Shown in pieces: positions 6,446-10,282 of a stretch of 10,282 nt of DNA. The translations under genes were made by a program, and so were the position numbers. The stretch is from an uncultured Oscillospiraceae bacterium (GTDB taxonomy: Bacteria; Bacillota; Clostridia; Oscillospirales; Acutalibacteraceae), in NCBI GenBank assembly GCA_900555805.1, contig USMJ01000020.1:1-10282 (forward strand), read 5' to 3'. Below the pieces are notes generated by a model, which was not told the origin of the DNA, made no database searches, and saw only the letters and a list, made by a program, of their open reading frames with translations. Each line of letters begins with the position of its first letter. The stretch's first letter is position 1.

Positions 6446-7633
6446 TTATTCCTTTCCGTTTTCTTTATTTATGATATGCTCCCAAAGCGGAGACATGGCT
6501 CTCAATCTGTCGATTATCGGCGGAAGAACCTCGAGAATGTGGTCAACATCTTCTTCCGTGTTAAGCTCGCCGAGTGAAAGTCTGAGTGAACCGTGTGCAA
6601 CTTCATGCTTAAGTCCGATAGCGAGAAGAACGTGGCTCGGATCAAGTGAGCCGGACGTACAAGCGGAGCCGCTCGACGCGCAAACGCCCTGCTCGTCAAG
6701 ATATAACAGCAGGCTCTCGCCCTCGACACCCTCGAAGCACATGCTGAAGTTACCGGGAAGTCTGTGTTCTCTGTCGCCGTTGATTCTTGAGTGGCTTATC
6801 TTGCTTGCGCCCTCGAAGAGCTTGTCGCGAAGAGCAGAAACTTTCTTGGCGTTCTCGTCAAGATGTTCAGCCATTTCGGTGATAGCTACGCCGAGACCTA
6901 CTATACCGGGTACGTTCTCGGTTCCTGCGCGTCTGCCTCTTTCCTGCGCGCCGCCCTCTATGAGGTTTTCGAAGCGAAGACCCTTACGGCAATAGAGTGC
7001 GCCGATTCCTTTGACAGCGTGAAATTTATGACCCGAAAGCGAAAGCATGTCTATGTTTTCATCCTTGACATTTATCTTGACATGGCCGACAGCCTGAACA
7101 GCGTCGGTGTGGAAGACAACACCCTTTTCCTTGCAGATGGCGCCGATTTCTTTTATCGGCTGTATGGTGCCGATCTCATTGTTGGCGTACATTATAGTAA
7201 CAAGGCAGGTTTCGTCGGTGATGGCGTTTCTGACGTCTTCGGGCTTGACTATACCGTTTTCATAGACATCGAGATATGTGACGGTGAAGCCCTCTTTTTC
7301 GAGTTTCGCGAGTGTGTGAAGCACTGCGTGATGCTCGATCTTTGAGGTGATTATGTGCTTTTTGCCTTTCTTGGCTCCGAGTAAAGCCGCGCCTCTGATA
7401 GCCCAGTTATCGGCCTCCGAGCCGCCGGATGTGAAATAGATCTCATCGGCGTTGCATCCGAGGACGGCCGCGACCTGCGCTCTCGCCTTTTCGACCGCTC
7501 TGTGAGCCGTCTGGCCGAAAGCGTAAAGGCTTGACGGGTTGCCGTATTCCTTTGTCATATAAGGAAGCATTGCTTCGACTACTTTGGGTGAAACTGCTGT
7601 TGTTGCCGCATTGTCGGCGTAAACAAATCTCAT
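6446..7633 (-). CDS. iscS: Cysteine desulfurase (IscS/NifS type)
   Basis: PLP enzyme that converts L-cysteine to L-alanine and holds the sulfur as a persulfide for transfer to IscU. The 395-residue product shows VYADNAATT at 4-12, [12 protein letters not shown] at 68-79 (PLP phosphate region), IEHHAVLH at 99-106 with the ring-stacking His101, [10 protein letters not shown] at 175-184 (Asp177 and Gln180 contact the cofactor), [17 protein letters not shown] at 198-214 with PLP-binding Lys203, [12 protein letters not shown] at 235-246, and the catalytic loop [11 protein letters not shown] with Cys325. The frame is open to 7675, but I chose the ATG at 7633 because AAAGGA sits nine bases before it and the family begins close to VYADNAATT. 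It lies between the Rrf2 regulator (68-base gap) and iscU (6-base gap). Stop is TAA. Confidence 0.96.
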   Translation of the reverse strand: MRFVYADNAATTAVSPKVVEAMLPYMTKEYGNPSSLYAFGQTAHRAVEKARAQVAAVLGCNADEIYFTSGGSEADNWAIRGAALLGAKKGKKHIITSKIEHHAVLHTLAKLEKEGFTVTYLDVYENGIVKPEDVRNAITDETCLVTIMYANNEIGTIQPIKEIGAICKEKGVVFHTDAVQAVGHVKINVKDENIDMLSLSGHKFHAVKGIGALYCRKGLRFENLIEGGAQERGRRAGTENVPGIVGLGVAITEMAEHLDENAKKVSALRDKLFEGASKISHSRINGDREHRLPGNFSMCFEGVEGESLLLYLDEQGVCASSGSACTSGSLDPSHVLLAIGLKHEVAHGSLRLSLGELNTEEDVDHILEVLPPIIDRLRAMSPLWEHIINKENGKE

Positions 7634-7701
7634 ATATTTCATTCCTTTCAAGATTAACTGTTTTTTGCGGTACAAGCGAATGACTGCTTGTCCGAATTTT
7701 C

Positions 7702-8139
7702 TCAGGCGTTGCAGGTTCCGCAGGCACCGTTCTTTGTCTTTTCCGCAAGATCGGCGAGAGTGATATTCCTGACAACTCCGACGATGGCGTTATAGATTTC
7801 CGACCAAATAACGCTTGTCGCGCAGTCGCAGTATTTATCGCACTTCTCGTTATCCGCCGCGCAAGCGACGGGAGCGAGACTTCCCTCCGTCGCTAACAGG
7901 ATATCTTCAACGGTAATATCCTGCGGCGATCTTGTGAGAAGATATCCGCCTTTGGCTCCGCGGACGCTTTTGACCAAGCCGTGCTTGCTCAGGAGATTTA
8001 TGATTTGTTCGAGGTATTTATCCGAGAGCTCTTCGCGCTCCGCTATGTCCTTTATGGACACGCAGCAGCCGTTCGCTCCGTTGGAAGCCAGGTCGATCAT
8101 AATTCTCAGCCCGTATCTGCCTTTTGTTGAGATCTTCAA
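7702..8139 (-). CDS. Rrf2-family transcriptional regulator (IscR-like)
   Basis: Winged-helix regulator of the Rrf2 family, likely sensing Fe-S status and controlling its own operon with the desulfurase and IscU. The 145-residue protein begins [18 protein letters not shown], followed by [42 protein letters not shown] (residues 27-68), the helix-turn-helix and wing. Cys93, Cys100, Cys104 and Cys106 cluster in [16 protein letters not shown], matching the position of the Fe-S ligand region of IscR although spacing differs from E. coli. A CGTC motif (Cys140, Cys143) near the end is extra. The start is a TTG at 8139, preceded by an excellent AGGAGG seven bases upstream; no ATG fits the family N-terminus. 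Stop is TGA. A CymR-like role in cysteine control is less likely given the cysteine cluster. Confidence 0.93.
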   Translation of the reverse strand: MKISTKGRYGLRIMIDLASNGANGCCVSIKDIAEREELSDKYLEQIINLLSKHGLVKSVRGAKGGYLLTRSPQDITVEDILLATEGSLAPVACAADNEKCDKYCDCATSVIWSEIYNAIVGVVRNITLADLAEKTKNGACGTCNA

Positions 8140-8168
8140 ACGATCACCTCCTGTCTCTTACCGAAAGT

Positions 8169-8197
8169 ATAATATCACACTTTTTAATTCATAGCAA
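8169..8197 (-). promoter_or_regulatory. Promoter of the rrf2-iscS-iscU operon
   Basis: On the minus strand TTGCTA (8192-8197) and TATTAT (8169-8174) are separated by exactly 17 bases. The start would be near 8162, leaving a leader of about 22 bases that carries AGGAGG before the TTG start codon. Confidence 0.7.
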
Positions 8198-8210
8198 GTT
8201 TATATGAATT
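8186..8210. promoter_or_regulatory. Perfect inverted repeat overlapping the rrf2 promoter, candidate operator
   Basis: AATTCATA (8186-8193), a nine-base spacer and TATGAATT (8203-8210) form a perfect 8-bp dyad that covers the -35 hexamer. The 25-bp size suits a dimeric Rrf2-family regulator, so autorepression by the adjacent gene product is the simplest reading. No poly-T follows, so it is not a terminator. Confidence 0.55.
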
Positions 8211-8267
8211 ATTTTATGTAGAAAATCCTGCCGAAATACTGGGAATTTTTGGAGAAATGTTACAAAT

Positions 8268-8298
8268 AGGCGAAAACCGCTTCGCAGGTTTTCTGCCT
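8268..8298. repeat. Hairpin with TTC triloop, left flank of the structured element
   Basis: AGGC-GAAAACC-GC (8268-8280) pairs with GC-A-GGTTTTC-T-GCCT (8284-8298), giving 13 base pairs with two single-base bulges and a TTC loop. It lies in the 433-bp gap upstream of the rrf2 promoter. No poly-T tract follows on either strand, so it is unlikely to be a terminator. It may belong to the same repeat unit as the larger folded element starting near 8352. Confidence 0.5.
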
Positions 8299-8351
8299 GT
8301 CGGGTTTGTGCTGAATTTTAGCTTGCAAGGTCACTGCGCTAAGGGTAGCGA

Positions 8352-8458
8352 GTGCAGCGGGCGGCGGGGGCAAAATCTTCTGCGCGAAGCGCAGAAGCGC
8401 GCCGCTTCGCGGCGCAGTTTCGCCTGCGGCGAAACATTTTGCCCCCGCCCCGCTGCAC
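8352..8458. repeat. 107-nt near-complete four-way cloverleaf element
   Basis: The outer arms 8352-8376 and 8436-8458 are complementary over 23 pairs, with a 2-base bulge (CG) in the left arm. Inside them three hairpins are packed end to end: CTTCTGCGC/GCGCAGAAG with loop GAA (8377-8397), GCGCCGC/GCGGCGC with loop TTC (8399-8415), and GTTTCGCC/GGCGAAAC with loop TGC (8417-8435). Only C8398 and A8416 are unpaired at the junction. A flanking hairpin CACT-G-CGCTA/TAGCGAGTG (about 8332-8354) competes with the outer stem. No gene is credible here. Being self-complementary, strand is undefined. It could be a dispersed non-coding repeat or a structured RNA; it is not a tRNA. Confidence 0.7.
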
Positions 8459-8535
8459 AAACTTACCTCTATATCAAACCCGGGAGGCTGCACCGACTCG
8501 GCGCGTACCCCATATAGACATTTTCACACACATGA

Positions 8536-8563
8536 AAAATCCTCCGTATAGCCGGAGGATTTT
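8536..8563 (-). terminator. Intrinsic terminator of the second hydrolase gene
   Basis: AAAATCCTCCG (8536-8546) and CGGAGGATTTT (8553-8563) form a perfect 11-bp stem with a six-base loop. On the minus strand the arm ends in TTTTT, then CATG. It begins about ten bases after the TAA at 8573 but over 110 bases after the TAG at 8678, which supports the longer reading frame. Confidence 0.9.
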
Positions 8564-8677
8564 AGCCTTAACTTATTTATTTCCCGAAAGTTTGTCGGAT
8601 ATTCTCTGGAGAAGATCGTTGAGATAATTCAATATCTTCAGCATGAAATATCTGAAGCTTTCAAGAAAGCTCTTGTT

Positions 8678-9388
8678 CTATTCGGGTCTGCCGCCGCTGT
8701 TTTGATCCGTGAGCGGCGATATTCTTCCTCCGTCCCAGTAGAGATACTGCGGAAGTTCCTCATAGTCCCACACGGTCATGTAGCCGTTATGCTTGAACAT
8801 TGCGCCGAAAAGTCTTGCGTCAACGTCATATGGCATGTAGTCGTGGTGAAGATCCTTGATAAACCATGTGTGATCCGGCAGGAAGCAGGTCGACGCGTCA
8901 ATCTTTTTGTCGGAGCTTATGTATGCGCCCTTGCCGTTCGCTATGGCGTCTTCGATATATTTATCCGAGAGCGTTTTGTCGATATCGGTTATCGTTGCGC
9001 CGTATGACGAGGACGATGTGTTCACGTCGCCGTCGGACTGAAGTTCGGATGTTGAAGCCACGGGAAGCATAGCCGTATTATACTTCGCGACAATATAAAG
9101 CTCCATTCCGTTCGCCATAGCGTTTCTGAGCATCTGCTCCTGATTCTGATATACGTTATAATGATAGTTGTCGATCTTTCTGATGAACTCGGCATATTTT
9201 TCTTCTTGTCCGCCGAAGTTCAGCTGCTTCGCTTTCTCATAATATTCGTCGTTGACCATTGACCAATATGACGGGAATGAACCGTGACAGACCTTCATAA
9301 GTCTTGGAATAACATTCTGATAGACAGCTTCATATATGTCATATATTTCGTCGATCGCGAAGCCGAGAGTTTTGAGCTTGTTTGTCAT
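8678..9388 (-). CDS. C-terminal half of the same hydrolase, in frame after the TAG
   Basis: The frame is open from the codon after the first TAG (9409) and the first ATG is at 9388; from there to the TAG at 8678 it encodes 236 residues. No Shine-Dalgarno sequence precedes that ATG, and there is no signal peptide, so independent translation of an exported protein is unlikely. Content: helical segment, CHGSFPSYWSMVNDEYY (34-50), NFGGQEEKYAEFIRKID (57-73), YIVAKYN (98-104), SDGDVNTSSSSYGATI (118-133) resembling the acid loop of lipases, then CFLPDHTWFIKDLHHDYMP (168-186) with the probable catalytic His173. It is the missing second half of the upstream gene, only eight codons from it including the TAG. 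It ends in another TAG, after which the frame continues for 34 more sense codons. Confidence 0.65.
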   Translation of the reverse strand: MTNKLKTLGFAIDEIYDIYEAVYQNVIPRLMKVCHGSFPSYWSMVNDEYYEKAKQLNFGGQEEKYAEFIRKIDNYHYNVYQNQEQMLRNAMANGMELYIVAKYNTAMLPVASTSELQSDGDVNTSSSSYGATITDIDKTLSDKYIEDAIANGKGAYISSDKKIDASTCFLPDHTWFIKDLHHDYMPYDVDARLFGAMFKHNGYMTVWDYEELPQYLYWDGGRISPLTDQNSGGRPE

Positions 9389-9409
9389 TGTGACGACAGC
9401 TTTTATGAG

Positions 9410-10135
9410 CTACTGAACTCCGTCGTCATCGGCGAGGTTTGACTGAACATATCTGTCGACAGCGTCCGGGAGAGCCACAACGCTGCCCGAGAAGAGCGCG
9501 CCGCAAACGTCGAAGCCGTCAAAGCCTGTCGCATACATGACGCACTTGTTTACGCTCGCCGTTCCGTATTTGTAGAAGTAAGCAAGAACAATATTCACGC
9601 CTAAGCATCTTGAAATGATATTGACCTGACTGTGACCTGTTGCCGTTTTGACAGCTTCGATATATTCATTGAGCTGATCGGCGAGAACAAGCGGATCCAG
9701 TCTGAAGTCATATGTCATGTTGTACGAATTAATTTTATACATACCGTTTCTGCTGCGGTCGTCCGTCGGTATTTCCTGAATACAGTCGTTACCCGTGCCG
9801 TTGGAAACTTCGCCGTTTTCGTCGAGAGCCATTCTTTCATAATACGGCGCAAACCAGTTATAGAGCGCGTCGCAGTACTCGGAATAGTCTCGCTTTAACG
9901 CGCCTTTTATAAGCGGCTCGGTGAGCTGTTCGACCATAGCGTCAATCATTCCGTCAGGAATAACCTGACGGTTGAGAACTTCCGAATTCGGGTCGTCTTT
10001 ATCGGCGTATATGTAGTCGCCCTGACCCTCAACATAGACGATCGGGAGATAGCTGTCCCCCGAAGCCGCAAACGCAGGAAGCGTCAGCGACAGCGACATA
10101 ATCATAACGAGAACAACGCTTATTATTTTCTTCAT
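9410..10135 (-). CDS. N-terminal half of secreted alpha/beta-hydrolase-like protein, ends at in-frame TAG
   Basis: Encodes 241 residues before the TAG. It begins MKKIISVVLVMIMSLSLTLP, a Sec signal peptide with probable cleavage after AFA or AFAA. LPIVYVEGQGDYIY (residues 30-43) looks like the first core strand and oxyanion loop of a lipase-like fold. VNIISRCLGVNIVLAYFY (171-188) is a strand-elbow-helix in which the nucleophile position holds Cys177 rather than Ser. Then follow VMYATGFDGFD and a break at ADDDGVQ-TAG. It lacks any acid/His part, so as a stand-alone protein it is truncated. The ATG at 10135 is preferred over a TTG at 10144 because AGAAGGG lies ten bases before the ATG but would touch the TTG. 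I recognise the fold, not a named family. Confidence 0.75.
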   Translation of the reverse strand: MKKIISVVLVMIMSLSLTLPAFAASGDSYLPIVYVEGQGDYIYADKDDPNSEVLNRQVIPDGMIDAMVEQLTEPLIKGALKRDYSEYCDALYNWFAPYYERMALDENGEVSNGTGNDCIQEIPTDDRSRNGMYKINSYNMTYDFRLDPLVLADQLNEYIEAVKTATGHSQVNIISRCLGVNIVLAYFYKYGTASVNKCVMYATGFDGFDVCGALFSGSVVALPDAVDRYVQSNLADDDGVQ

Positions 10136-10250
10136 ACATTTCAAACCCTTCTTGAATGTTGTAAATAAAGTTTTCGCCTGATTAACAAATTTTTCAATAT
10201 GTTATCGCAGATTTTGTGCAATTCAACCAATATTGTTTGTGATGAGAGCC
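10136..10250. other. Leader and upstream region of the hydrolase gene
   Basis: AT-rich and non-coding. On the minus strand it carries AGAAGGG before the ATG. Possible promoter elements such as TTGAAT with TAACAT 16 bases on are weak, and I do not assign one. Confidence 0.3.
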
Positions 10251-10282
10251 GGCGGCAAAAGGTTTCCCCGACGGGGAAACCG
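10249..10282. repeat. Start of a second triloop-hairpin element, cut by the window edge
   Basis: GCCGGCGGCAAAA (10248-10260) leads directly into GGTTTCCCC (10261-10269), loop GAC, GGGGAAACC (10273-10281). This is the same plan as the left part of the cloverleaf near 8352: a GC-rich arm ending GGCAAAA(T), then at once a 9-bp hairpin with a three-base loop. The rest lies outside the window. Confidence 0.5.

Larger units (their letters stand above)
8573..10135 (-). other. Composite reading frame of a secreted alpha/beta-hydrolase-like protein interrupted by two TAG codons
   Basis: From the ATG at 10135 to the TAA at 8573 there is one continuous frame of 520 codons, broken only by TAG at 9410-9412 (codon 242) and TAG at 8678-8680 (codon 486). 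No frameshift, TAA or TGA occurs inside it. Domain order makes one protein: signal peptide (1-24), VYVEGQGD strand (34-41), nucleophile elbow SRCLG (175-179), first TAG, helical lid-like region with FPSYWSMV, SDGDVNTSSSSYG (about 367-379, likely acid), PDHTWF (about 420-425, likely His), second TAG, then a 34-residue tail with FRYFMLKILNYL and DLLQRISDKLSGNK. The likely triad residues sit on both sides of the first TAG, so neither half alone should be an active enzyme. Either TAG is decoded here, or the gene is decayed. The two halves are listed separately. Confidence 0.7.

Noticed and set aside
6141..6995. 284-residue plus-strand open frame opposite iscU and iscS
   Set aside because: It is antisense to two strongly conserved genes, is Ser/Pro-rich with no motif, and has no ribosome site. 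It is a shadow frame.
6791..7345. 184-residue plus-strand open frame opposite iscS
   Set aside because: Antisense shadow of the cysteine desulfurase with no recognisable domain.
8352..8458. Cloverleaf as a tRNA gene
   Set aside because: All three inner loops have three bases, the outer stem is 23 bp, and no TTCRA T-loop or anticodon loop exists.
8352..8458. Cloverleaf as a rho-independent terminator
   Set aside because: No T-run follows the outer stem on either strand, and the hydrolase already has a proper terminator at 8536-8563.
8257..8627. Open frames on both strands across the cloverleaf region
   Set aside because: Composition (Arg/Ala/Pro/Cys-rich) comes from the GC-rich hairpins, with no ribosome sites or motifs. 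The DNA is better explained as a structured repeat.
9389..9412. Break in the second hydrolase as a frameshift or as selenocysteine insertion
   Set aside because: The two halves are in the same frame and the codon is TAG, not TGA, so neither frameshifting nor selenocysteine applies.
1..10282. CRISPR array, prophage, IS element or toxin-antitoxin pair
   Set aside because: No regularly spaced direct repeats, transposase or integrase motifs, or small paired genes were seen on either strand.

Overview
The window looks like chromosomal DNA of an anaerobic, low-to-moderate-GC Firmicute, probably a gut Clostridium-type bacterium of the Oscillospiraceae/Ruminococcaceae kind. This is inferred from strong AGGAGG-type ribosome binding sites, Gram-positive signal peptides, a Gram-positive type lipase, an Rrf2 - cysteine desulfurase - IscU operon, and GC-rich intergenic hairpin repeats. 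No phage, transposase or CRISPR genes are visible.

Layout. Positions 48-1946 (minus strand) hold an operon-like run: ArsC/Spx-family protein, DUF896 protein, rimM, trmD. Positions 2031-3290 (minus) hold a secreted lipase of the staphylococcal/Geobacillus type, with its own promoter and terminator. It diverges from a plus-strand pair at 3502-5698: a CCA-adding-type tRNA nucleotidyltransferase overlapping an S66 (LD-carboxypeptidase/MccF-like) peptidase. A roughly 300-bp structured, GC-rich spacer with a bidirectional terminator separates these from the convergent minus-strand Fe-S operon at 6005-8139: Rrf2/IscR-like regulator, cysteine desulfurase, IscU scaffold. That operon has a clear promoter overlapped by a perfect 8+9+8 inverted repeat, which may be an operator. 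The 433-bp spacer at 8140-8572 also contains a 107-nt element that can fold almost completely into a four-way cloverleaf. Positions 8573-10135 (minus) hold a second secreted alpha/beta-hydrolase-like gene. The last 140 bp hold its leader and the start of what may be a second cloverleaf element, cut by the window edge.

The most unusual observation is the second hydrolase gene. Its reading frame runs unbroken from an ATG at 10135 to a TAA at 8573 except for two in-frame TAG codons, at 9410-9412 and 8678-8680. Signal peptide and nucleophile elbow lie before the first TAG. The likely acid and histidine lie between the two TAGs. An amphipathic tail lies after the second, and an intrinsic terminator starts about ten bases after the TAA. 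The ten other genes in the window end in TAA (six) or TGA (four), never TAG. This fits TAG readthrough or recoding, but a decayed gene with two nonsense mutations is not excluded.

The genes cover tRNA/rRNA maturation (trmD, rimM, CCA enzyme), cell-wall or peptide turnover (S66 peptidase), Fe-S cluster assembly under Rrf2 control, and two exported hydrolases.
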